A stretch of 64,000 nucleotides of DNA from Hellea sp. (GTDB taxonomy: Bacteria; Pseudomonadota; Alphaproteobacteria; Caulobacterales; Maricaulaceae). Below are positions 53,032-61,223 of the stretch, piece by piece (the stretch's first letter is position 1; every line of letters begins with the position of its first letter). The position numbers and the translations under genes are program-made. The notes under the pieces are model-generated. The model was not told the DNA's origin and ran no database searches. It saw only the letters and a list, made by a program, of their open reading frames with translations. The stretch lies in contig JABABK010000003.1 of assembly GCA_014238285.1 (NCBI GenBank), forward strand, positions 62,001 to 126,000, written 5' to 3'.

Positions 53032-54681
53032 ATGGAAATTTCTGGACGCGATCCAGAAGCCTTCAAATCCCTTGATGTTGATAGAATCATGGTTGACGTG
53101 ATCGATTCCGGTTGTTTGGGGGCTTCTCAACGTCAAAGGGACTTATTGAGGTTTTTACTGGAAGAATTTAAGGCTGGGCGTTCAGCCAAGGTGAAAGCCT
53201 ATTCAATTGCCGTAGATATATTAGGTCGCCCTGAAAGTTTTGATGGGGCAATTGACCCAATTGTTCGTGCAGAAATGCATCGCCTGCGAAAAAATCTCAA
53301 ACAATATAATTTATCTCGAAGAGACTATGAAATAACGATACCGCGCGGTCAGTTTACGCCTAAAGTCTGTTTGATTGACGCGAAAACAAAACGTCATATT
53401 ACAGTGACGAGCAAACGCTCTCTTTTATTACTAGCAGTACTTTTATCTTTGATTGCCTTAGTAGGGTACTTCCAATTTCAATATTTTAACTCGAGCAATA
53501 CTTCTGATAACAGTGGTTCAATATCCATGAAATTTTCACTGGAAATGGGTGAAATAACACCCAAAATTGAGCAGTCTAAAGTAGCATTATTTGAACAAAG
53601 GTTTCTAGCAAAAAACAGTTCAGGCTTATTTGTAGAAATCGTCAATCCCGATTTAGCTGATTATAAAATACGGTATGATATTTCTTGGGATACCAGTAGC
53701 TCACTTTATAAACTATACATCAAATTGTATAGATATGATGATGCCCTAGTGTGGTCGGAAACAAAAGATTTAAACGCCGATAACTTTGCTCACGATCTTG
53801 AAAAATATTTGAATTTTATAAGTGTAGAATGGTTTGAAGGATGGGGTGTCGTTCATTTGGATTTTTACCACAATTTGAAACAACAACGTTTGCCTGAAGC
53901 AAATTTATTTAAATGTGTTATTGATACCACATATTTTTTAGTAGGAAAGTTAACCCAGGAAGACATAACTGCAGAAAATTTATTAGGCTGTCTTGATGTA
54001 TCTGCGGTTGGGGCGAACGAAGAAAAAAGTACAATTCATGCTCTACGCGCGTGGGTATATTTAGACGGCCATCGAGGTTATATTAAGCTCGAGGGTGAAA
54101 GTTTATTCCAGATGGCTGAGCAAGAACTAGAATTAGCCTCTGCATTGCACCGAACAAATTTCATGTATTTGTCGAAAGTTTTATTGTTAGAGCAAGAACG
54201 CAGACCGAACCGTGATTTAGATAAAATCAAGCGAATTTTATTCGATATTAATGGGCATTTGCCAGATCATCATAATTTACTCACCACTCAGGCGATAGCT
54301 TATGGGTATATATTGGGAGATTGGGAAAAAGCGCAAAACATTCAAGAAAGTTTATCAGGAGGAGTTAAGGGCCAAGAAGTACCTATTTATCACACTTTTT
54401 TAGCCGCTAGCCTTGTTAGGAAAGAGTACCAGAAAGCTGAAGAATATGCAGAAAAAATGACCAATGTTGATGCTCCAATCATAGATGCATTAATGTTCTC
54501 AGCGTATTGCTACAACAATAATATGAATATAGCTGACCAATATAAATTGGAGTTAATTGCCCATGGCTTTAGAAGTGAAAAAGCCTATCTAAATTTTATT
54601 TCATCACGGCTCTATGAGCCAAAACTTCAACAAACGCTTTTAAATGTATTTATAAAAACCAACTGTAAAATTGATAATTAA
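53032..54681 (+). CDS. Membrane-anchored protein: N-terminal wHTH-like domain, TM helix, periplasmic TPR-like domain
   Basis: 549 residues from the ATG at 53032 with GAGGGTGAG upstream; a longer TTG frame is possible. Residues ~25-110 match the winged-helix-like domain found at the start of many alphaproteobacterial TPR/adenylate-cyclase-like proteins: SQRQRDLLRFLLEEFKAGR, VDILGRPESFDGAIDPIV, RAEMHRLRKNLKQY, then ITIPRGQFTP. One membrane helix (about 130-149) follows, and a ~400-residue periplasmic part with helical, TPR-like repeats (YLSKVLLLEQERRPN, LAASLVRKEYQKAEEYAE). The layout is like CadC/ToxR one-component regulators: DNA binding inside, sensing outside. A damaged partial copy lies just downstream. 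Confidence 0.7.
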   Translation: MEISGRDPEAFKSLDVDRIMVDVIDSGCLGASQRQRDLLRFLLEEFKAGRSAKVKAYSIAVDILGRPESFDGAIDPIVRAEMHRLRKNLKQYNLSRRDYEITIPRGQFTPKVCLIDAKTKRHITVTSKRSLLLLAVLLSLIALVGYFQFQYFNSSNTSDNSGSISMKFSLEMGEITPKIEQSKVALFEQRFLAKNSSGLFVEIVNPDLADYKIRYDISWDTSSSLYKLYIKLYRYDDALVWSETKDLNADNFAHDLEKYLNFISVEWFEGWGVVHLDFYHNLKQQRLPEANLFKCVIDTTYFLVGKLTQEDITAENLLGCLDVSAVGANEEKSTIHALRAWVYLDGHRGYIKLEGESLFQMAEQELELASALHRTNFMYLSKVLLLEQERRPNRDLDKIKRILFDINGHLPDHHNLLTTQAIAYGYILGDWEKAQNIQESLSGGVKGQEVPIYHTFLAASLVRKEYQKAEEYAEKMTNVDAPIIDALMFSAYCYNNNMNIADQYKLELIAHGFRSEKAYLNFISSRLYEPKLQQTLLNVFIKTNCKIDN

Positions 54682-54764
54682 AATTACTGGTTTGAGTTTA
54701 TGGTTTCAAATAGAACAACACAAAAAGTGTAGAATTGTGTGATGATGAAGAAGTAGAGGATAAG

Positions 54765-54884
54765 ATGGAAATTTTTGGACATGATCCAGAAAACTTCAAA
54801 TCCCTTGATATCGATAGGATCGTGGGCGATGTGATCGATTCAAGTTGTTTAGGGACTTGTCAACGTCAAAGGGATTGGGCCTGA
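54765..54884 (+). pseudogene. Truncated duplicate of the wHTH/TPR gene (first ~37 codons)
   Basis: The ribosome site, ATG and first ~37 codons repeat the start of the gene at 53032 closely at both DNA and protein level (MEI-GHDPENFKSLDIDRI, then CQRQRD). Homology ends abruptly after the shared CAACGTCAAAGGGA, and the frame closes at a TGA two codons later. Differences are concentrated at third positions, so the copy was once selected or diverged as a gene before it was cut. Confidence 0.85.
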
Positions 54885-55075
54885 CCATTGGATGCCATTT
54901 GAATGACGAAGATTTGATTCAAGAATCTATTGCGGTTCTTGCGAAGATGGAACTCGGTCAATGGAAGCAATATCATGACCTTTTAGCGCAAAAGACCTTC
55001 CATGATGATTTGAAAGCCATATTGATGGATGAAACGGTGGTGAAACCTTGTATGGAAGCTGTTTTATTCAGGTAA
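54876..55075 (+). pseudogene. Orphan 3' gene fragment joined to the duplicate
   Basis: Directly after the break point an open frame in another phase encodes ~66 residues (LTIGCHLNDEDLIQESIA, KMELGQWKQYHDLLAQK, ETVVKPCMEAVLFR) up to a TAA at 55073-55075. It reads as the C-terminal end of an unrelated, unrecognised protein left by a deletion that fused it to the wHTH duplicate. No start codon with ribosome site was found for it. Confidence 0.5.
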
Positions 55076-55221
55076 AATTTTGGCGTTTTAAATTAAGGTG
55101 GCTTTTTACTCTTTCTTAGTTTGAGTAATTTCTGTCCTTCAGCCCTAAAATTAGGACAGTTGACGGTCTTAATTTTTCACAATGCCCAAAATATGCTATT
55201 GTGTTATTTAGGTCACACTTC

Positions 55222-55237
55222 TTAACTGTTTTTTAAC
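55222..55237 (+). promoter_or_regulatory. CtrA box upstream of the outer-membrane protein gene
   Basis: TTAA-CTGTTTT-TTAAC exactly matches the CtrA consensus, 126 bases before the start of the predicted outer-membrane protein gene and in an otherwise gene-free stretch (55076-55362). Confidence 0.55.
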
Positions 55238-55362
55238 TCTAAGATGTCTTCATCTTGTGTTAATCAAAAAACCTGATTATCGACAGGATATGTAAAATAT
55301 GTCCCATTCTTGGTTGAAATGTGCTAAGGTGGTTTGGGAAAACAGTTATGTGAGGAAGCTAT

Positions 55363-56133
55363 ATGCTGCTGAAAAGGCTGCATATTCAGAAACGAAAAGG
55401 CTTAAAGCCTATTTTGTTGACGTCATTGCTAGCAGCAGCGGCGAGTGTTTCCTTGTGCGCGCCGGCTATGGCTCAAAACTCAGAGTCTGCTAAACTTGGC
55501 AGTGATGGTTTTCGCCTTAATGTTGAGACGCCTTATACTGATAATCGATCATTATTGGGCCTGAATACTTCTGACATTGAATCGACAATTGAATTGCCGA
55601 TTGAGAGCGTTGGATCGCAATTATTTAACTTAGATGTTTCAAATTCCAGCTGTATTACAGGGGAAAGAACCTGTTTGACCCATGATGAGCGTCTAGATAT
55701 GCGGTATTCTAAGTCTTTGACGGCTTCTATCGACTCATTTTTAGATATCGAATTAACGCCGCGAGCTTCCATGCGGTTTAATGATGATAGTTCATCGGCT
55801 CTTGTGGGGGCCCTGGTCCGTATTGGAGATGATCTCAAGGACGGCGAAGAGCTGAAATCTAACACTTGGTATATGTTTGCAGGGGCTGACGCAGAGGCAG
55901 TGAGTTATTCTCCGGACAGTCTTAGCAGCCTAACGCGCGGTAATGTACATTTACAGGACCGCATAATCGTTGGTGACGCCCAAGCAGGTGTCGGTTATAG
56001 AATCGGCGAATCTACAGATATTTCTCTAGGTTATTTTAGGCGAGAAGTTACATCCTTTGGCCGCGAAAATGATATGGACAACATTTCCTTTTCAGAAGAT
56101 GCCGCAGCGATTTCATTTACTTGGCGTCGATAA
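55363..56133 (+). CDS. Predicted outer-membrane beta-barrel protein
   Basis: 256 residues. A long basic start is followed by a signal peptide (about residues 15-37, ending AMA-QNSE). The mature part alternates polar and apolar residues in strand-length runs (LFNLDVSNSSCI, SLTASIDSFLDIELTPRASMRF, ALVGALVRIGD, WYMFAGADAEAVSY, AQAGVGYRIGES, DISLGYFRREVTSF) and ends AISFTWRR, consistent with a small beta barrel. Two cysteines (CITGERTC) could form a loop disulfide. No named family recognised. GAGGAAG precedes the ATG; a CtrA box lies upstream. Confidence 0.65.
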   Translation: MLLKRLHIQKRKGLKPILLTSLLAAAASVSLCAPAMAQNSESAKLGSDGFRLNVETPYTDNRSLLGLNTSDIESTIELPIESVGSQLFNLDVSNSSCITGERTCLTHDERLDMRYSKSLTASIDSFLDIELTPRASMRFNDDSSSALVGALVRIGDDLKDGEELKSNTWYMFAGADAEAVSYSPDSLSSLTRGNVHLQDRIIVGDAQAGVGYRIGESTDISLGYFRREVTSFGRENDMDNISFSEDAAAISFTWRR

Positions 56134-56149
56134 GCCGTTTTTCTTATAT

Positions 56150-56165
56150 TTAGACGAAATTTAAC
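56150..56165 (+). promoter_or_regulatory. Near-consensus CtrA box upstream of nrdB
   Basis: TTAG-ACGAAAT-TTAAC, one mismatch from TTAA-N7-TTAAC, 138 bases before nrdB and upstream of its NrdR pair, the same order as at nrdA. Confidence 0.45.
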
Positions 56166-56222
56166 AAGGCCGTACACTGCGGTTATCTACATTTTTCAAT
56201 ATTTCCGAATACTTTTATCCAA

Positions 56223-56270
56223 ACACTACATATTGATGTCTTGGCAAAGCCTTTACCAATATGTAGTTCT
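56223..56270 (+). promoter_or_regulatory. Paired NrdR boxes upstream of nrdB
   Basis: ACACTACATATTGATG (56223-56238) and ACCAATATGTAGTTCT (56255-56270) are NrdR-box-like and 32 bases apart centre to centre. The two are also near-perfect inverted copies of each other (CACTACATATTG / CAATATGTAGTT). Confidence 0.75.
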
Positions 56271-56302
56271 ATTCTACGGAATGATTCTAGAGGATATGGA
56301 TT

Positions 56303-57346
56303 ATGGGACTTCAGGACACATATGAGCGAGCCAGCTCCGGATTATTAGTACCGTCACATAGTTATAAACCATTTCGATATCCTTGGGCGTATGACTTTTG
56401 GAAAAAGCAGCAGCAAGTTCACTGGATGCCCGAAGAAGTGCCACTCGGCGAAGACTGTAAAGATTGGGCGACTAATCTGACGGATAATGAAAAAAACCTA
56501 CTGACGCAAATTTTCCGCTTCTTTACGCAATCCGATGTGGAAGTGAATGATAATTACATGGAGCGCTATGCTCGTGTCTTTAAACCCACCGAAGTCAAAA
56601 TGATGCTGTCAGCATTCTCCAACATGGAAACGATCCATATTGCGGCCTATGCACTTCTGCTTGAAACTATTGGCATGCCCGATTCTGAATTTTCTGCCTT
56701 TATGGATTACGAAGCCATGGCGGATAAGCATAATTACATGCAAGAATTCGGCGTCGAATCCGATGCTGATATTGCCCGTACGGTCGCGATGTTTGGAGCC
56801 TTCACCGAAGGTCTGCAGCTTTTTGCGTCTTTTGCTATGCTTATGAATTTTCCGCGCCTGAATAAGATGAAGGGTATGGGGCAGATTGTTACCTGGTCCA
56901 TTCGGGATGAAAGCCTGCACTGTGAAGGCATGATTAAGCTATATCATACATTTGCCAAGGAAACCGGCTGTGTGACCAAGGCTGTGGCCGATGACATTAT
57001 TGATTGTTGTAAGACGGTTGTGAGAATGGAAGATAAGTTTATCGATTTAGCTTTTGAAATGGGCCCGGTCGAAGGCATGACCAGTGAAGATATTAAACAA
57101 TATATCCGCTATATCGCTGATTGGCGATTAGGACAGTTAGGCTTGCCAAAAATATACGGCATTAAGAAGCACCCACTGCCTTGGCTCACAGAAATTTTGA
57201 ACGGCGTTGAGCATGCCAATTTCTTTGAAGCCCGTGCCACGGAATATTCTAAAGGCGCGACGCAAGGCGATTGGCACGGGGATGAAGGTGTTTGGTCAAA
57301 ATTTGCAAATATCCAATCCAATAAAGTCGTTGAAAACGACGCTTAA
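56303..57346 (+). CDS. nrdB: Ribonucleoside-diphosphate reductase beta subunit, class Ia type
   Basis: 347 residues. Provides the radical cofactor for NrdA. Di-iron ligands and radical site can be placed: Asp in FTQSDVEVND, Glu and His in SNMETIHIAAY with the radical Tyr at the end of that motif, Glu in AFTEGLQLFAS, and Glu/His in RDESLHCEGM. The C-terminus (NIQSNKVVENDA) has the flexible tail that docks to NrdA. AGAGGA ribosome site. Its own NrdR box pair and CtrA-like box show it has an independent promoter although it lies 5 kb from nrdA. Confidence 0.94.
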   Translation: MGLQDTYERASSGLLVPSHSYKPFRYPWAYDFWKKQQQVHWMPEEVPLGEDCKDWATNLTDNEKNLLTQIFRFFTQSDVEVNDNYMERYARVFKPTEVKMMLSAFSNMETIHIAAYALLLETIGMPDSEFSAFMDYEAMADKHNYMQEFGVESDADIARTVAMFGAFTEGLQLFASFAMLMNFPRLNKMKGMGQIVTWSIRDESLHCEGMIKLYHTFAKETGCVTKAVADDIIDCCKTVVRMEDKFIDLAFEMGPVEGMTSEDIKQYIRYIADWRLGQLGLPKIYGIKKHPLPWLTEILNGVEHANFFEARATEYSKGATQGDWHGDEGVWSKFANIQSNKVVENDA

Positions 57347-57354
57347 TTTTTATT

Positions 57355-58131
57355 ATGGAGCGCATTTACTCACTAAAGTCAGTTCGAAATTTTAGAGATT
57401 TTGGTGATTATGGCACAGAGTCGGGCGCTCGTATCAAATCAAACCAGCTTTTTCGCTCGGCCCATTTTTCTGACACAAATGAGTCTGATGATAAGGCTTT
57501 GGATGATTTAAACTTAGGTCTGCTGGTAGATCTTAGGCATGCACCTGAACGGCAAAGACAGCCTAATAAGTTGACGTTTAGCGGTCAAATGGAAGTGCTT
57601 GAGTATCCAGAGCGACCTGACCTCGCTGCGGAAATTTATGCACCCCATGAAATGTTCTTAAAAGAAGAATTAGAAAAACCGGAAGATGCTCGCAATTATA
57701 TGCTTAGCTCATATGCGGCCCGGGTGAATGATCCTGGGTTTATTCAAATCTTTGGGAACACACTTCGCTTTATGGCCGATAAAGGCGCGCCTATTGTCAT
57801 CCACTGCGCAGCTGGAAAAGATAGGACCGGCACGCTGGCGGCTATCATATTAAAAACGCTCGGCGTCGATGATGAGACCATCATGCAAGATTATATGCTA
57901 ACAATGAAAGCGGTTGATATTGAAAGCTTCCTTGAACCCGCGTCAAAAATGATGAGTGATCGGTTTGGTCGCCATATAACGCCCGATGCTCTTCGACCGA
58001 TGTTTGGTGTGGAGCCGGATTATTTGAAGGCGTCCTTAGACAATATGGGTGAGTTTAGTGAGTATTTGAGGCAGGTATTGCGGATTAGTGATCCGGAAGC
58101 ACAAAGCATCCGGACAAAATACTTGCTCTAA
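57355..58131 (+). CDS. Tyrosine-phosphatase-family protein (PTP-like P-loop)
   Basis: 258 residues of the bacterial Y_phosphatase3 type: N-terminal VRNFRDFGDYGTESG, then LRHAPERQ (usually D-L-R-x-x-x-E), and the P-loop HCAAGKDRTGTLAA with catalytic Cys and Arg. Related enzymes act on phosphotyrosine, phosphoinositides or lipids. It starts 8 bases after nrdB, so it is likely co-transcribed with it, though no functional link is known. Ends in a 4-base overlap with the convergent TadG-type gene. Confidence 0.85.
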   Translation: MERIYSLKSVRNFRDFGDYGTESGARIKSNQLFRSAHFSDTNESDDKALDDLNLGLLVDLRHAPERQRQPNKLTFSGQMEVLEYPERPDLAAEIYAPHEMFLKEELEKPEDARNYMLSSYAARVNDPGFIQIFGNTLRFMADKGAPIVIHCAAGKDRTGTLAAIILKTLGVDDETIMQDYMLTMKAVDIESFLEPASKMMSDRFGRHITPDALRPMFGVEPDYLKASLDNMGEFSEYLRQVLRISDPEAQSIRTKYLL

Positions 58132-58763
58132 GAGCAGTTAACCGTCAGGTCCGATGAAGGAATACAAGTAAAGCTACTGCTTCCGTCCTGTTCAAAAGGA
58201 ACAGAAATTGACTTCCTAGGTTTCATGATGAAGGTTTCAGACAGAACCATATCGTTCATGAATTTATATGTAACGGGCTGATAATTAGAATAAATTCGGG
58301 CGACGACAACACCTGATTGGGCATTTAGCATTTGTGTGTTCAGAGTACTTGGATCAAATGCTGTAGGGGTACCGGTATTGGCACCTGCCATGATGGCATA
58401 ACCAACAATTTCATCAGTCCCGCTGATTTCCTGATAGCTGGTAAGTTCAATTGTAATGTTCGCTAGATCTTGCGAACGTGCGCCCAGGACTGCCAGAGTA
58501 GCCGTCATAACGTCTGACATATCATCAGCATTGATTGAGGCCACTTGGGTTGCCAGATCGCCTGTAACACTGGTCGCATGTGCAACATTTCTGTCCGCCG
58601 TAATACCCATAGCTACTTCGGTCATCCCAAAATACATGGCAATCATAATGGGGGCAATAAATGCAAATTCGATGGCGGCAACGCCTCGCTCGTCTTTTAT
58701 TAAAGAGCGCGTAAATGGCAATTTCTCAATCATTTTTTGATAAAATTTAACTTGTTTTGTCAT
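58128..58763 (-). CDS. TadE/TadG-type pseudopilin (pilus assembly)
   Basis: 211 residues from the ATG at 58763. Class III pseudopilin motif: a basic leader, KDERGVAAIEFAFIAPIMI with cleavage after Gly and Glu at +5, a single hydrophobic helix, and a ~150-residue periplasmic domain with a C-terminal Cys pair (FTCIPSSDLTVNC). Part of the Tad/Flp system on the strand opposite the cpa genes; two bases separate it from the TadE-like gene upstream. Confidence 0.8.
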   Translation of the reverse strand: MTKQVKFYQKMIEKLPFTRSLIKDERGVAAIEFAFIAPIMIAMYFGMTEVAMGITADRNVAHATSVTGDLATQVASINADDMSDVMTATLAVLGARSQDLANITIELTSYQEISGTDEIVGYAIMAGANTGTPTAFDPSTLNTQMLNAQSGVVVARIYSNYQPVTYKFMNDMVLSETFIMKPRKSISVPFEQDGSSSFTCIPSSDLTVNCS

Positions 58764-58765
58764 GA

Positions 58766-59320
58766 CTAGCATCCTGAATCTGGGAAGGGTTCATTCCGAA
58801 AGGCCGTCGCTGCCGTGATAACGCGTTGATTTCCGGGTTGATTGGCTAGTCGAGACCATTGTCCGGGAAACGCAAGAGAGTGGTAGTATTGCGCCCTAAC
58901 AACGACGACGGCTCTTGCCGCTGTCTCGACATATTCATCGGGCAATATGGTTGGTTCGTTGGGATCAAGAGGATCTGGGTCTGTTGGTGTTGGCTCTAAA
59001 AGGTCAGGAACAAATCTACCCGTCGGTGATGAGACAACGTCGATACGTAGATTAGAGCAACTCCCAAGAGTTGACATGTTGTCGCAAACCATTGCCTTGA
59101 ATGAATCCGCACCTTGGCAGGTGGATTGAAATTCGCCTGTCCGTATGTCACGGGCAGATTCGTTCATAGCATGTGTGAGCGTAGAACTTATAAAGAACAC
59201 AATCGCCACTTCAATGATTGATAAGAGTAATGCTAGAAATGGGAGAGCCAGAATAGCGAATTCAATCGCCGTTGCGCCGTCTTTATTTGTTTTGTATTTT
59301 TGAAACCAGTGTTTCCACAT
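58766..59320 (-). CDS. TadE-like pseudopilin
   Basis: 184 residues. Prepilin-like motif NKDGATAIEFAILALPFLALL with Glu at +5 and one helix, then a periplasmic domain with cysteines (FQSTCQGAD, MVCDNM, GSCSNL). The pattern fits TadE/TadF-type minor pseudopilins of the Flp/Tad pilus, which are processed by the CpaA/TadV peptidase encoded at 60604. Co-oriented with the TadG-like gene. Confidence 0.85.
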   Translation of the reverse strand: MWKHWFQKYKTNKDGATAIEFAILALPFLALLLSIIEVAIVFFISSTLTHAMNESARDIRTGEFQSTCQGADSFKAMVCDNMSTLGSCSNLRIDVVSSPTGRFVPDLLEPTPTDPDPLDPNEPTILPDEYVETAARAVVVVRAQYYHSLAFPGQWSRLANQPGNQRVITAATAFRNEPFPDSGC

Positions 59321-59411
59321 TATCTTTTCCCGCCTTAATGAAGCGGGAGGAATATCAGGAAACGATTTATTTTATACGAAAAATCAGTCTTAATAATTTA
59401 CTAATGTTGTT

Positions 59412-59957
59412 TCAGTTTGGTTTCGGAGGCAGGTCTTCAATACTATTGGCTGCTGTTTCCGTGGCTGATCCTATCATGTTTTGAGAGGGTGTAGAGCTAC
59501 TTGATATTGTTGAGGTTTGTATCGCCGGCTGGTCGGCCGTGTTTACCGCAATGAATTCGATGCTGTCACCAATAATAGGTGCGGGTTGGCAATAGGGAGC
59601 GCAGTTATATGTTTTTCTCATATCGCCTGAGTATAACCGCACATTCCCAGGAGCTGATGAACCTGTTACTTGAATGTCAGCATTCATAATGGTTTCGCCG
59701 CTTGCGTTCATCACAATCAAATTTGTTAGACCGTAACCACGGCCAACAACGAAAACAGTGTCACTGGAATGTACCGATACATCAGCTATTTTGGGGTTAC
59801 CAATGATAACGGCTGAGGCAGGTTCGCTTAGTCTGACGATTTCAGTTTTATTGATTTCGACACTGTAAGTCCCATCATAGTTTCCAGCTTGTGCGGGAGC
59901 TGAGATGGCAATGGCTGCAATTAAGAAGCTGTATTGTAGAGTTTTTGAATGTGACAT
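59412..59957 (-). CDS. Pilus-assembly/secretin N-domain protein
   Basis: 181 residues from the ATG at 59957. Signal peptide (ending APAQAG), then the T2SS/T3SS pilus N-terminal domain: IVRLSEPASAVIIGNPKIADV, VFVVGRGYGLTNLIVMN. The C-terminal ~60 residues are Ser/Thr-rich with one Cys pair (NCAPYCQP). The same domain forms the start of the secretin CpaC (62056), so this protein may bind or cap the secretin ring. Divergent from the Flp pilin gene. Confidence 0.8.
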   Translation of the reverse strand: MSHSKTLQYSFLIAAIAISAPAQAGNYDGTYSVEINKTEIVRLSEPASAVIIGNPKIADVSVHSSDTVFVVGRGYGLTNLIVMNASGETIMNADIQVTGSSAPGNVRLYSGDMRKTYNCAPYCQPAPIIGDSIEFIAVNTADQPAIQTSTISSSSTPSQNMIGSATETAANSIEDLPPKPN

Positions 59958-60293
59958 GTTTATACCTATTCGGATCAAACGAATTTCGAAAAATATAGTG
60001 AATGAAGCGTTTACAAATAGTTGATAGATGTCCCAGTATCTGCATTTTATGAAAAAATGTGATGTAATATATATATATAGTCACAATTTTGCCTTATTAG
60101 ACATATAGGGTAACATTATACATTACGATGTTCCGATATACTTTCCTAATATCCTAAAAATGCTTGATCAAAAATAAATGGTTTTTTTACCATAACATTT
60201 AAACAGATCGTAATATCCCGCACCTATAAGAGCTTCAACAGGGACGGTCCTTGTAGGGAATTACCCCGAATACGCATACGTGGGAGTACAGTT
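59958..60293. other. 336-base intergenic region before the Flp pilin
   Basis: AT-rich divergent promoter region containing alternating ATATAT runs and GGGAGTA ribosome-site sequence just before the pilin ATG. No open frame. No clear CtrA box was found, although Caulobacter pilin genes have them. Confidence 0.5.
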
Positions 60294-60461
60294 ATGCAAA
60301 AGTTGGTTACACGTTATATTAATGACGAATCTGGTGCTACAGCAATCGAATACGGCCTAATCGCTGCTTTGATCGCAGTCGCAATTATCTCAGCTGCTAC
60401 AAGTCTTGGCGATAATATTAGTGATAAATTTGAAACTGTTGCCTCGGCAATTGGTGCTTAA
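60294..60461 (+). CDS. Flp-type pilin
   Basis: 55 residues, below ordinary ORF cut-offs but unmistakable: a short basic leader (MQKLVTRYINDESG), prepilin cleavage after Gly, then ATAIEYGLIAALIAVAII with Glu/Tyr at +5/+6, and a short polar tail (SLGDNISDKFE). GGGAGTA precedes the ATG. This is the major subunit of the Flp/Tad pilus used for surface attachment. A strong terminator 40 bases after the stop isolates it from cpaA, allowing high expression of the pilin alone. Confidence 0.95.
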   Translation: MQKLVTRYINDESGATAIEYGLIAALIAVAIISAATSLGDNISDKFETVASAIGA

Positions 60462-60501
60462 TTATTAGCTAATTTACGTTAGTAATACTAAGACTATGAA
60501 A

Positions 60502-60529
60502 AGTCGCTCGAAAGAGCGGCTTTTTTTTT
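60502..60529 (+). terminator. Intrinsic terminator after the pilin
   Basis: AGTCGCTC-GAAA-GAGCGGCT forms an 8-base-pair stem with a stable GAAA loop, followed by eight T residues. Confidence 0.9.
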
Positions 60530-60603
60530 ACATAATTTAAAAAGAAACTTCGCATTAACCCTGTTGGATTATGAGCAGATGAAATGGATTGGAGAGACTT
60601 GAT

Positions 60604-61113
60604 ATGTTGACCGGGTTTATAATTTTCGCGATCTTTATAATCAGCATGCTAACAGCAGCTTATCGTGATGCCTTAACTATGACTATTCCTAATTGGGTGA
60701 GCATTATGGTTTTGCTCGGTTTTTTTCTTATCGTTCCGTTTGTTTGGCAAGGTTGGCCTGTCTTTGGTGAGCATATTCTAGTAGGAACTAGCGTTTTTCT
60801 TTTCGGATTTGCAATTTTCGCTTTTGGTTGGTTAGGTGGCGGTGACGCCAAGCTTATGGCAGCCACGTCTTTTTGGTGGCAGTGGCCTGATTTGCTTGTA
60901 TATGTCGTATACACCACGCTGGCTGGCGGCGTTATTGCCATGTTCATTCTTTTCGGGCGCCAATTCATACCAGCCCATATTTTAACTTCAAAATGGCTTC
61001 ATCGCTTAATTAAAGACGAAACACAAATGCCTTACGGGCTAGCTTTGGCATTTGGAGCCATCGTAACCCTGCCGCAAAGCGAAATATTTAGAGCTGCCGT
61101 CACTTTAAGCTAA
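60604..61113 (+). CDS. cpaA: Prepilin peptidase CpaA (TadV type)
   Basis: 169 residues from the ATG at 60604 (GGAGAGAC upstream). An A24-type peptidase with about five helices; catalytic aspartates are in AYRDALTMTIPN and GGGDAKLMAA. It cleaves Flp pilin and TadE/F-type pseudopilins at the inner membrane. Lacks the cysteine-rich methyltransferase domain of PilD, as is normal for CpaA/TadV. First of cpaA-cpaB-cpaC-cpaD. Confidence 0.93.
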   Translation: MLTGFIIFAIFIISMLTAAYRDALTMTIPNWVSIMVLLGFFLIVPFVWQGWPVFGEHILVGTSVFLFGFAIFAFGWLGGGDAKLMAATSFWWQWPDLLVYVVYTTLAGGVIAMFILFGRQFIPAHILTSKWLHRLIKDETQMPYGLALAFGAIVTLPQSEIFRAAVTLS

Positions 61114-61223
61114 AATATTAACCTTTTCTTTGCGTAAGATTCCTAAATATTAACCATGCTTTATGGAATGTGCCTCAAAATACAAGCTGGGACTAGATAA
61201 AGATACAGAGGAAGAGTTTCATT

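Noticed and set aside
55299..55493. 64-residue open frame overlapping the outer-membrane protein start
   Set aside because: Overlaps the signal-peptide coding region of 55363-56133 in another frame; the latter has the GAGGAAG site and full-length protein.
60180..60215. Possible CtrA box upstream of the Flp pilin
   Set aside because: TTTACC...TTTAAAC does not give TTAA-N7-TTAAC with fewer than three mismatches.
61108..61156. Two direct AAATATTAACC repeats before cpaB considered as CtrA sites
   Set aside because: TTAA spacing is 9 or more bases instead of 7, so it does not fit the CtrA consensus.
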